From Mesostigma viride (lineage: Eukaryota > Streptophyta > Mesostigmatophyceae > Mesostigmatales > Mesostigmataceae), in contig RPFO01001706.1 of assembly GCA_009746045.1 (NCBI GenBank), positions 1 through 61,000 on the forward strand: a stretch of DNA of 61,000 nt. Direction: 5' to 3'. The notes under the pieces are model-generated. The model was not told the DNA's origin. It saw only the letters and a list, made by a program, of their open reading frames with translations, and ran no database searches. This document shows positions 29,534 to 38,920 of this stretch, piece after piece. Position 1 is the first letter of the stretch. Every line of letters begins with the position of its first letter. Both the position numbers and the translations under genes were made by a program.

Positions 29534-31522
29534 CGAGCCACGAGGTAGCCATGGCTGACGGCGGCGCTCATAACTTTCACGTTTGAGCACCGAATTTAGT
29601 CGTGAATATCACAATCGCTTCGTCTTTCTAAGACGCACATGCTGATATAATTTTCCGACGCTATTACGCAATATACGATGAGCAAACGCCCATCGACGCA
29701 ACGCAGCCTGACGGCTGCGCTCGGCAATGAAAATACGTCTGCAGCTCCGGCTGCAGCTTCGCCATCAGGGCCGGAAGGCAGTGGTGACACTAGTCGCGCA
29801 CTGGTGGCCGCCCAGCACCCTCCCGGGCTTCCTGCCTCGCCATCGGCCTCGCCAGACCCTAAACGCAGCCGCTCATCCTTTCCCCGCGAACCGCGTTTCA
29901 AGCTAAAAACCTTCAATGTCGACGATTACGACTGGTACAACATTGCCCCGTGCACTGCTCTGGAGTGCATTTTCTACGGGGATTACGCCTCGCTCCTTGA
30001 GCTGTGCCTCCACCTCCACAGCATCAATCGCCTTCTCGAGCCAAATGGCCGCAGGCTTCAAAGCCGAGATCTGCTGCTGACGGGCCTCCACTACAACCGG
30101 CCTGACCTTCAGCACCTGATTCTCTGCTCACTCCTCAAGAAGTCTGACGGCGAGATCTGGGCCCCCACCATCGCCGCAGCCACATTCCGTTCAATCCTCA
30201 CGGAAGCCTTCCAGCAGCACGTGACCCCCCTTGCCGCAGATGTGGCGGCAATGGGCGGCACGCTGGCTACTGAGCTCCCTCACATCTCCACCACCGTCAC
30301 CTCCACCTCCACCCTCCTCGCCTCCACCTCCACTGCCACCTCCACCTCCACCGCCGACATCAAAGCCCAGCTCCTCGACATCGACCAGCGTCTTCAGAAC
30401 AATGCCATCGCTATCGAGGTCCTGCAGAACACCGCAGGCCTCACCGCCCAGGCAGTGAAGGACATTGCCGCCACGCCAGCCCCGGCTGGCCTGGCCGGCG
30501 ATGCTCCTCCCATCACCACCTGGGCGGACATGCTTAAGCAACACACCACCTCCACCACCTCCGCCGTCGCAGCCCAGCTTCAACGGCAGACGCTTGACCT
30601 CCGCGAGGAGGCCGAGCTCGCCAAGCGCAGCCTCAACGTCATTGTCAAGAATCTCAAGATGGAGGAAGGTGAGAATTCCGAGAAGCTTGCGCGTGCTTTT
30701 GAGAGAGAAATCCTTGATCGCATGGGCCTTACTGGTGAGATCGAGCTGGCCGCCCACCGCCTTCCCCGCGCGCGGGGTAAGGCAGGGCCGCCCCCGCTCC
30801 TTCTCACCTTTAAGACCCCGGCGGACAAGATTTCTTTTCTCAGACGCCGCAAGCGGCTCGAGAAGACTCTCTTCACCCTTGACGACGACTTGACCCTGGC
30901 GCAGCAACAACGGCGACGGGAGCTATGGCCGACCTACCTCCAGCTCCGGCAGACCAAGGCGGGGCAGCCGGTGTACTGGAAGGGGGCGGCCATCTACGTC
31001 GGCCACAAGCCCTGGCAGGCGACCCCCTCGACCACCGCGGCCCCAGCGACTCCAGACGCCCCAGCTTAGGGGAATACAGCAGTAGTAGTGTAGACTAGAT
31101 AGACCGTGGCCATGTACATGTATGCCTCTTAGAGGCCCTATCCCAGCTAAGCCACGCGTTTTATTTAATCGTGTACATGTGTGCCTACATGATGAGCCAC
31201 ACTCCAGATGATGCCTAGCTTTATTTAGTTATGCTGTGCCCATGCAGGGAGTAGCTCTCTGCTGAGACGCCATGCCCTAGCTTCTTTGTATAGCTATGCT
31301 GATCTTCCCCCCCATGACAGGCTCCCCCTTCGCTGGGCATAGCTTGAAGATCATGGGGATGCACGTGCCCTGGTGCACCTAGAGCAAGGGTCCTTTACAT
31401 CCCCACCCTTGCAGGAAGTAGCTTAGGATGTATGATAGGCCATATGCCCCCCCTCTCAAGGGCTATGTGCTACATATACTCCCAACGGAGTTATGTTACA
31501 ATTCAATTCAATTCAATTCAAT
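29534..31522 (+). mobile_element. ORF1-only LINE-like element, copy A4
   Basis: Complete: leader 29534-29677, ORF1, 3' UTR, terminal CTCCCAACGGAG at 31479-31490 and a tail of four to five ATTCA units ending near 31522. It matches A1 closely in leader and 3' UTR. Confidence 0.83.
29678..31069 (+). CDS. LINE ORF1-like RNA-binding protein (copy A4)
   Basis: 463 codons, intact. N-terminus MSKRPSTQRSLTAALGNEN as in A1; a variable 70-160 region; Thr/Ser-rich stretch with LLDIDQRLQNNAIAIEVLQ; WADMLKQH; LREEAELAKRSLNVIVKNL; AHRLPRARGKAGPPPLLLTF; FLRRRKRL; AQQQRRRELWPTYLQLRQ; VYWKGAAIYVGHKPW; end PATPDAPA. The C-terminal half is nearly identical to A1 while the centre differs, suggesting recent common origin plus diversification of the middle. 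The ATG lies just after the leader ending CAATATACG. No RT follows; the 3' UTR begins at once. Confidence 0.8.
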   Translation: MSKRPSTQRSLTAALGNENTSAAPAAASPSGPEGSGDTSRALVAAQHPPGLPASPSASPDPKRSRSSFPREPRFKLKTFNVDDYDWYNIAPCTALECIFYGDYASLLELCLHLHSINRLLEPNGRRLQSRDLLLTGLHYNRPDLQHLILCSLLKKSDGEIWAPTIAAATFRSILTEAFQQHVTPLAADVAAMGGTLATELPHISTTVTSTSTLLASTSTATSTSTADIKAQLLDIDQRLQNNAIAIEVLQNTAGLTAQAVKDIAATPAPAGLAGDAPPITTWADMLKQHTTSTTSAVAAQLQRQTLDLREEAELAKRSLNVIVKNLKMEEGENSEKLARAFEREILDRMGLTGEIELAAHRLPRARGKAGPPPLLLTFKTPADKISFLRRRKRLEKTLFTLDDDLTLAQQQRRRELWPTYLQLRQTKAGQPVYWKGAAIYVGHKPWQATPSTTAAPATPDAPA

Positions 31523-31544
31523 CATCTTCTTCCAAATCACGGAG

Positions 31545-32045
31545 AGGCCTAGGTCCCCCATGTCCTCTACTTCGAGTCATGCTTTGCCCATGCAGGGAGT
31601 TACTCTCTGCTGAGAGGCCATGTACACCAGCTATAGCCTAGCCACATACCTTCCACCCCATATGTCATGCAGGCCTTCTAGGCCCTCTCCTCAAGCCGCC
31701 TTGTGTGCTTGTGCTTGTTTAGGAGGCATGAACCATCATGGCGGTGCAGGTGCACCTTGTGCACCCAGAGCAGGTGATAGTTGTACATCCTACACCTGCA
31801 GGTTGTCGCCCTGATTGTATTACAAACCCATAGATGCCCCTTTCTCAGGGCTATGTGTTACATATGCTCCCCACGGAGCTATGATTTTAATTAATTAATT
31901 AATTAATTAACTAATTAATTAATTAATTAATTAATTAATTTAATTAATTAGGAACATAACTCCGTTGGGAGTATATGTAGCACATAGCCCTTGAGAAGGG
32001 GCGTATGGCCTATAATACAATTCTAAGCTACTTCCTGCAAGGATG
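31545..32045. mobile_element. Truncated ORF1-family 3' ends, head to head
   Basis: 31565-31890: plus-strand 3' UTR of the A2 subtype ending CTCCCCACGGAG and a (TTAA)n tail (31890-31945). 31948-32045: minus-strand 3' end of the A1/A4 subtype (AACTCCGTTGGGAG). Confidence 0.75.
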
Positions 32046-32048
32046 GTT

Positions 32049-32890
32049 CCATCCATCCATCCATCCATCCATCGGGGTTAATGCTCCGTGACTCCCCAAT
32101 GGGAGCACGAGCTTAATTAATCAATTAATTTTCTGTTAATTAATTAATTAATGGATTAATCAATTAAACACATGCTCCCGTTGGGGAGTCACGGAGTATC
32201 AACCCCGATGGACGGGCGGGCGGGCGGGCGGCGGGCGGGCGGGCGGGCGGGCGGGCGGCGGGCGGGCGGGCGGGCGGGCGGGCGGGCGGCGGGCGGGCGG
32301 CGGGCGGGCGGGCGGGCGGGCGGGCGGGCGGGCGGGCGGGCGGGCGGCGGACGGACGGACGGACGGACGGACGGACGGACGGACGGACGGACGGACGGAC
32401 GGACGGACGGACGGACGGACGGACGGACGGACGGACGGACGGACGGACGGACGGACGGACGGACGGACGGACGGACGGACGGACGGACGGACGGACGGAC
32501 GGACGGACGGACGGACGGACGGACGGACGGACGGACGGACGGACGGACGGACGGACGGACGGACGGACGGACGGACGGACGGACGGACGGACGGACGGAC
32601 GGACGGACGGACGGACGGACGGACGGACGGACGGACGGACGGACGGACGGACGGACGGACGGACGGACGGACGGACGGACGGACGGACGGACGGACGGAC
32701 GGACGGACGGACGGACGGACATTCCTACCGGTCTAAATTCTATCTAAGTAGATGGGGCGGACCCTAGCGGTCGCGCAAGGCATGCTGAACTCGGGAGCAA
32801 ATACGCTTCTTCCCCACAGCAGGGGGGTCTTTGTCTTCTACTACTTGGGCCCATTTGGCGCCTTGTCCATCATTTTCCAAATCATTGACA
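32049..32890 (-). mobile_element. Family C 3' ends with expanded GGAC array
   Basis: A minus-strand-type hairpin at 32075-32105 lies beside a facing hairpin at 32172-32198. The latter is followed by the giant array, the CTACCGGTCTA block and a peptide terminus (KAKWAQVVEDKDPPAVGKK-like, stop at 32764, in a slipped frame). These are 3' ends of a retroelement whose main body is absent. Confidence 0.55.
32208..32720 (+). repeat. (GGGC)n then (GGAC)n microsatellite
   Basis: About 140 bp of GGGC with GGC slips, then about 370 bp of uninterrupted GGAC. The open frames across it are artefacts of the repeat. Confidence 0.97.
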
Positions 32891-33064
32891 GAGAGGCCCC
32901 TATCCCCCCCATACAGTGACTCCCAAACTTTTTAACCCCGATGGATGGGGGCACACAATCCCGGCCTACCGGGCTATGCTATCTAGAAGGTGCCAGACCC
33001 TATCGGTCGCTCCTGGCATTCTTCCCATAGGTGTGCACAAATACAATTCTTCCCATATCAATCT
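32891..33064 (-). mobile_element. Family C 3' UTR fragment
   Basis: CCCCGATGGATGG followed by the CCTACCGGGCTATGCTATCT block and a distal segment like 32700-32820; the hairpin is eroded. Confidence 0.5.
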
Positions 33065-33530
33065 CACTGAAAATCAATGAGACAACCACCGCAGGCCAGA
33101 AATCTGGAGAATCCGGACCATGGTAGCTCAAGCCTGCCGTTATCTTGTTGTCCGCGTTTTCGGGTGGTGGATGATGAATATGAATGGAGATGGAAATGAG
33201 TAGCCTTGTTCATTGAAATTTGGCTGGCTAACGCTGAAATCAGCTAGATGACTGGTCTAGACGGTGGGGCCGGAAACATCTTGCTTGGTCAGGGCCCGTG
33301 TGTTTCGAACATGACCTTGGCCGGGAGTGTCTAGTACGTGGTGAGCGCCATCAATTGCTGCGATTGCTCTAGCCTGGCACCATTTACGAGGAAATACCCG
33401 CAAATGAATACCACCGAAAAGGTTTGGCTAGTCAGCCGTTATGTTAGCCATGCCATGTTTCCAAACGTCCTTGAGAGAACTGCACAATCAAGGTGCAAAG
33501 GCAAAAATCCGTACAACATCACTGTATAAA
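33065..33530 (-). mobile_element. RT-family 3' UTR fragment B3
   Basis: Minus-strand 3' UTR with the common terminus near 33068; the coding part is absent. 33530-33600 is AT-rich. Confidence 0.7.
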
Positions 33531-33604
33531 TGTGCTGCGTTTAAAATTAACTAATAATTATAATTTAATTAATTAATTGATTTACACGTAGCTGCCTACG
33601 TGAG

Positions 33605-33830
33605 CATAAATCCTCAAGCATGCTGTTTCCGGCCCCACCGTCTAGGTCATCTAGTCGCTTTACACGTAAGCCAGCCGTAATTTCAATGCACAAGGATACA
33701 CATTTCCATCACCATTCATCTTCATCATCCTGAACGACTCGAACACGCGGACAAGATAACGGCAGGCTCGAGCTACGATGGTCCGGATTCTCCCGATTCT
33801 GGCCTGCGCTGGTTGTCTCCTTGATAAATC
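33605..33830 (+). mobile_element. RT-family 3' UTR fragment B4
   Basis: Plus-strand last about 225 bp of the B family, ending GGTTGTCTCCTTGAT. Confidence 0.75.
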
Positions 33831-33869
33831 CTCAGTACAGTCGAGTGGGATGGGATGGGGTGGGATTAA

Positions 33870-34500
33870 ACTCGTGCTCCCGTTGGGGAGTCACGGAGCA
33901 CGTACCGAAGTGCTTTTAATCCCTGTTGTATGTGCACAACAGGAAGGAAGGGCAGAGACCCCCTTTCTCCTTCATGCCAGAGGCATGCCACAGCTGCAAT
34001 CGGACATTAATTATAGACGATCCGCGGCATTGAAGTTCTGTGCCAGGGTGCAATAAGACCCATGTGAGCACATTGGCAACAAGTCCTTCCACGGCGTTGG
34101 ATCGCCATTCGTCCAGGCATAGTTGTCTCACTTCATATCATAACAAGGAGCGTCAGCAAGTAATCTGATCATATAGCCAGGACGTAGCATGGTCCAGATT
34201 CTCCCGATTTCTGGCCTGCGCTGGTTGTCTCCTTGATATAGCCAGGACGTAGCATGGCTGTACAAGGGCTAAGCTAAGGCTATGGCTGGTTGTGTACCGT
34301 GGGTTAGCGGTGCACGTGACTAGGTATGGCGGCACAGCTACTAGACAAACATTCTAGGCATGGCTGCCATGGCGGCAGTGACTACCAATGAATACAAGCT
34401 ATAGGGCTATTCTAGCCCGCAGGGGGCGTCCACATCTTGTGGTTGATCATCAGGTCCCCGGCTCTCCAGTACACCTTAGGCTAGCTTCTGGGGTGGGATG
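33870..34500 (-). mobile_element. Diverged ORF1-subfamily 3' end with micro-insertion
   Basis: Minus-strand 3' end: a broken ORF1 C-terminus (VYW-like then GDLMINH, 34410-34490), a 3' UTR shared with 55905-56300, and the terminal hairpin near 33880-33900. A 43 bp RT-family 3' end is inserted at 34193-34235. Confidence 0.65.
34193..34235 (+). mobile_element. 43 bp RT-family 3'-end insertion with 22 bp target duplication
   Basis: Only the last 43 bases of family B, flanked by a perfect 22 bp duplication (34171-34192 and 34236-34257). It fixes the family 3' end as GGTTGTCTCCTTG. Confidence 0.85.
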
Positions 34501-34529
34501 GATGGAGCTAGCTATCTAAGACCTCATAT

Positions 34530-34800
34530 GACTGATCGACTAGCTAGACATTTTCAGTGGTTAATTTTCCATTTGCAGGTATTTCCTCATAAGTGGCCGG
34601 TGGCGGAAGAGCTAGCGATCGCAGCAATGGTGCTCACCACTATGTAGACACTCCCGGCCAGTTAGGCTCGAAACACACGGCCTGATCAAGCAAGCTGTTT
34701 CCGGCCCCACCGTCTAGGTCATCTAGTCGCTCTACACCGTCGTAAGCCACCAGCCATAATTTCAAAGCACACGGCTACACATTTCCATCTCCATCTCGAG
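34530..34800 (+). mobile_element. RT-family 3' UTR fragment B6
   Basis: Plus-strand 3' UTR part of family B (CTAGCTAGACATTTTCAGTGG onward), broken before the terminal segment, near CATTTCCATCTCC. Confidence 0.65.
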
Positions 34801-35883
34801 AAATCTTGCCAAGAAATAGTGCGCGATGTACGTCGACACACAACTTCGCCTTAATTGCCGAAAGATGGGGGCCGCTTTAGCGCTTCCATCCCAGCAACTA
34901 CAGTTTTTCCTTTATCAGCTGCCTAATCCGGCCTGCCCAAGAAGGACTGTGCGCCCAGGTCCTGCAGTATCTTGCAGAGGACCGCAAGCAATTGTTTTGA
35001 TCGAGGGCCAAATTACTTATGATTACGACAACCCGCGCCACCTGGAGTACGTGGCTCCCGTCAATCTATCGAGACGTAGTAACATACCAACGCCTGATTA
35101 TCCTGACCAGCTTCTTCCAGCTCAACGAACGCGCCCTGTTCGCGCGCGGCGCACTCCGCAAGTTACCATGCAGGGCTCCCCTGCGCCTGTGAGGGCTCCA
35201 CATGCACCGGCAGCCAACCCGGCTCCCTCCCTCTGCAAGGACGACATCCGCGCAGTGCATGTTGAAGCTAGGCCGGAGCACGTGATCGACCTGGCCGCTG
35301 GCTGAGAAGCTGACCTCTCTAAACACGTACGACGCTCAACACGGTGTCCAGAGGCCCGGGTCTCCAATGTGGAAACCAAGGTCGCCTGCACAACTAGCAG
35401 TCCAACCTCAGTTCACGGCCGGCGCTGCAGGGCGCAGGCATCTGCAAGGCGCATGCTGCACTCGTCTCTCGCCTAGATCAGGTGGAGGGCAATTAAGTGC
35501 GGCCTGCTCGTCAATCGTCAAGAAGCTCGAAGCCATCACCGCCCAAATCGACGCCCTGGCCGCGCAGGTCCCGGCGATTGCATGCAGTGTGCACAGACGG
35601 TCACCATCGCAGCCCAGCCCACCCGACCGGCCGGCAGATGGTACGTAGCCTCTCGCCGCACTCCTACGTGGACCGGCCTGCTGCGGTCAGCGACCGCCTC
35701 GACCACTGACGCCATCACCACGATCGAAACTCATTGAGGAGCTGCAGAAGACCCGGCTCCGCCAGGCAAAACAACGGAAGGCCACCTACTACCGCGCTCG
35801 CCGCGAGTCAGTGCCGAGTGGTGCTGCGTCGTTTCCCCCAAAAGCCAGGGCCGGAGACGGCAACCACTCTTGTGGACGAGCTC
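34801..35883 (+). pseudogene. Diverged ORF1 relic, left part (split by Copia element)
   Basis: Broken frames. A stretch near 35500-35590 encodes a coiled-coil-like LEAITAQIDALAAQVPAI, and 35820-35885 encodes VVLRRFPQKPGPETATT-LVDEL, matching NVIVKNF-EEGETSEKL of intact ORF1 copies. The reading resumes after the Copia element at 44064. An upstream open frame (34826-35305, 159 codons) may be its N-terminal part; similarity there is weak. Confidence 0.55.
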
Positions 35884-35888
35884 AAGGA

Positions 35889-36535
35889 GTTAGCATATTG
35901 GTGATGCAATATGCTAAGCATATCATACTTGAAGTGGCCTTTCCAACGCCGTGCTAAACGCCTCATTTGGACAAGGAACTTGAGAGTTATCAAGTCCCGA
36001 AGTAATGCCGCCGGACGCTACAGCAGTACCAGGACTAAGGACACGTGAGGGACAGGGCACGTGGCAGTGTTGGGTGAACCATCACAAGTTACGTGTCACA
36101 GGACCGACTGTCACTAGGAGGTACTGTGGTCAATATTGGTTGATGGTACCAAGAATGTCACAGGACTTCAGCAGGACTGGCAGTCCTGCAGGCCTGGGAT
36201 GGACGGGTACTTGTCATGACGGATAAATCCAGAGCGTTACTGTCATTCATGGAAGGACAGACGTCCTGGATTGATGCAACCAAGGAAATTGACAGTGGCG
36301 GACCTGCCAAGGCGTGCAAGGCCTGGCAGCAATGGTGAGACCTAGAAAGGCTCGGACACAGCAGTGGCCAAGCGTCTTTTCCCAACACCGTCCGTGGGTG
36401 CTGCCGCCTCAGGCTAGTGACCACAGGGTAGTGAGGCAACTGTGGTAAAGGTTAAAAGCCGCTGGTTGAAACCATGGCTCCAGTCATCACATCTTGGGAA
36501 GACCAGAAACTCACTGATCCGCGTTCATCTAAATC
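35889..36535 (+). repeat. 5' LTR
   Basis: Begins GTTAGCATATTG. The first 29 bp hold a perfect 11 bp hairpin (TTAGCATATTG facing CAATATGCTAA, 6 bp loop). Ends CTAAATC. It does not start with TG or end with CA. Next to it, GTATTACAGTCTGG is a weak candidate primer binding site. Confidence 0.92.
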
Positions 36536-36558
36536 GTATTACAGTCTGGTCGACGGAT

Positions 36559-37523
36559 ATGTCGAATTCGGACTCTGAAGCTAGGACAAACACCTTTGCG
36601 CGTGCAGCAACGGTAGCGGCGTCCAGTCCAGTACCCGCAGGAGGGCACGAGGACTCGGAGGAAGTGCGCCGAAATATTCGTGCGGTGTCGGCACCGGGCG
36701 AGTACGTCCGAGGAGCAGCCGAGCAGCTGCTGAGATTTCGCGAGGACCTCGCGGAAATCATCAGAAGGCTGCCAGCGTCTTGGCGGGCTGGCCACACAAA
36801 CGCATTCGCGTTTGAGCAGGTGGTCACTCTGCTTTTGCAGATAATTGCCATAAGCCTCGGGGGTGCCCGAGAGATAAACGACCTTGTCGCCAATCTCCGC
36901 CTTGGGGACGACTACACCGGCGTGCCAAACGTGGTGCAGGTCGCCCGGGACAGGCGGGAGGCCATCGTTCGTGGCAGTACGCAGGCGTTGGTGGCAGAGT
37001 GCCAGAATCTGGCGCACTCTGTCTTAGAGTTGACCAGAGGCGCTGCTGATCGTGTCTTCATTACTCTTAATCCCTTCTCCATCTACACTAGTCGGGATAC
37101 TCCACATTCTCGCCGAGAGTTAAACCAGCTAAGTTTGACTGTCGACGTGGTTGGCGGTCGAGAGGTCTCAGCCGACGACGCCTTCTACGACTTCGTAGAT
37201 CAGCCAGCAGGGGCGGTAGTACAGCCGGCCCAGAGGCGTCACGAGGGCGACGGCTCTCAGGAGGGCCGTGAGCAGGCGCAGCGGGACGAGCTTAATCGCT
37301 ACCACATTGACGACAACGTTGGTTTAGGTGAGGCCATTTGCTGAGGTGGGGGCGTTCTCGCTGGATACGTGATTACGCGTATGGTTTGAGGCTTCCGGTG
37401 GTTATTAGGCCTGTGCCTACTCACGACGACCAGGGGCAGCCATTGAATCCGGTGGAGGGACCGTTCCACGAGCCAGCACCTGCACCGGTTGCAGGAGAAG
37501 CTTCGTCTGAAAACGAGGCTTGA
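36559..37523 (+). CDS. Extra ORF upstream of gag (function unknown)
   Basis: From the ATG at 36559 the frame runs to a stop at 37344 (about 261 codons). A second frame (37338-37523), one base back, continues with WGRSRWIRDYAYGLRLPVVI and an acidic Pro-rich tail, so one base may be missing near 37337 (ATTTG). The protein is rich in Arg, Ala and Glu, with predicted helices around YVRGAAEQLLRFREDLAEII and one hydrophobic stretch (VVTLLLQIIAISLGG) too polar at its edges for a clear membrane anchor. No known domain is recognised. Copia elements normally start with gag, so this ORF is additional; it may be a divergent N-terminal gag portion. Confidence 0.55.
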
Positions 37524-37591
37524 GGGGGTGGAGGATAGGTGGAGAGTTTGCTGTTTTCTTGTTGCAAAGTTGGTCGCAGCCATTGTATATA

Positions 37592-38916
37592 ATGCCTAGG
37601 AGGGCAAGCCGGGGTGCGGCGACATTCGAGGAGCAACGGGAGCGAACGGCAGAGGAGGACATCGCCAGAGAGGAAGGGGAGGCGATGGAGGAGAGGGGCG
37701 TGGAGGCGCCAGCTGGGCAACCTATCCCAGAGATGGACCCCAGAGCCGGGAGAACACACAAGCGGTGGCGTGATGGGCAAGCTGAGGCGGAGAAAGTCAA
37801 GCGTGCCAGGCGACCTACGGATGCAGTGGTGCTCACAACGCCTGGTGAGGAGGACGCCATCGTCACCCCAGGTGTGCGTGCTGCAAAGCAAGCTGCTGTT
37901 CACGATAGGGTGTCTGGTATGTTGCCCGAGCGTTTGGAGGCTAGGATTGACCCTCCCCAGGCACCACCAGTGCGTGTGGGGAGTGTGTTGCCTGGCACCC
38001 GTCCATTTTCTGATGCTGTGACAGTCATGAATGGGCAGAAAGCGCTCAACCCTCCCTGAAGCAAGACAACCTGGATAAATGGCTTGATGACATGAAGCTA
38101 GTTGTGGGCTCTGTCGCAGCAGGTGTGGATATTGTCAGGGTGTTTCACTCTTCCACCGCAAACAAGGGGTCGTCTGAAAGGGTCAATGACATGGCTAGGC
38201 ATGCTCTGAAAGAGGGGCACACTTGGCTGCAGTTCCTAGATGACATCAAGGAGGAGTTTTCTGACAGGGTTCACAATCTCACCATGGAAAAGAAGAGAGA
38301 ATTTGATGAGTTTGAGATCAAGGGTGAGGTGGCTGCTGAGCTGGCCAGGTTTGAGTTGATCGTGGAGGCAGGCAAGAAGCAGGGCTTCAGTGTGACAGTC
38401 AGGGCAGCAGCAGACCACTTCTTTGATAAGATGGGCTTGTCAGAGGAAGGTAGGGCTACTGCTAGGCAGCTCTGTGATCTCACTGATGGCACCTGGGGGG
38501 CTCTGAAGCGTGTGATACTAAACTTCAGGACCCGGGTCCCTACCTGCAAGGGTATCAGTTCTCAGGGAGGGTCAGCGTCTCAGGCTAGCCAGGGCAAGAA
38601 CCGTACCCCATCTGGGACACGGTATGGTAGCAGGAGAAGGAAGCAGGCCCAGAAGGAGCAGAACCAGGGTGGTGGAGGAGGTCAGCAGGGGAACCAGAAT
38701 CAGGGGAACCAGTCTGGCAACCGTAACAGCCATCAGCAGGGTAAGGGTGGTGGCCAGGGGCAGAATAACAATCAGGCCTCAGGCAACCAGAACAAGCAGG
38801 ACAGCAAGGCCCCAGGGGGAGGGTCTGGCAAGAGCAAGTGTTTTGCTTGTGGCAAGGAAGGTCACTGGAAGAGGGATTGCCCAAACAAGAAGAAGGGGCA
38901 GTCTGATCAGAAGTGA
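37592..38916 (+). CDS. Gag polyprotein with CCHC zinc knuckle (one-base break)
   Basis: Start ATG at 37592 (MPRRASRGAATFEEQRER). Acidic/basic N-terminal region, then at about 38053 the frame slips by one base (one C fewer in CCTCCC) and continues as LKQDNLDKWLDDMKLVVG through a helical capsid-like region (38092-38540). A Gly/Gln/Asn-rich linker leads to the zinc knuckle CFACGKEGHWKRDC at 38839-38880 and a Lys-rich end. The stop at 38914 is TGA followed by CTAG, and the pol frame continues in phase. Gag would package RNA into virus-like particles. Confidence 0.8.
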
Positions 38917-38920
38917 CTAG
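38914..38920 (+). promoter_or_regulatory. Candidate stop-codon readthrough signal TGA-CTAG
   Basis: In-frame TGA between gag and pol with CTAG immediately 3'. UGA-CUA(G) is a known leaky stop context in eukaryotes and viruses. Pol has no ATG at its start in this frame, so readthrough is the simplest way to make Gag-Pol. Confidence 0.6.
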
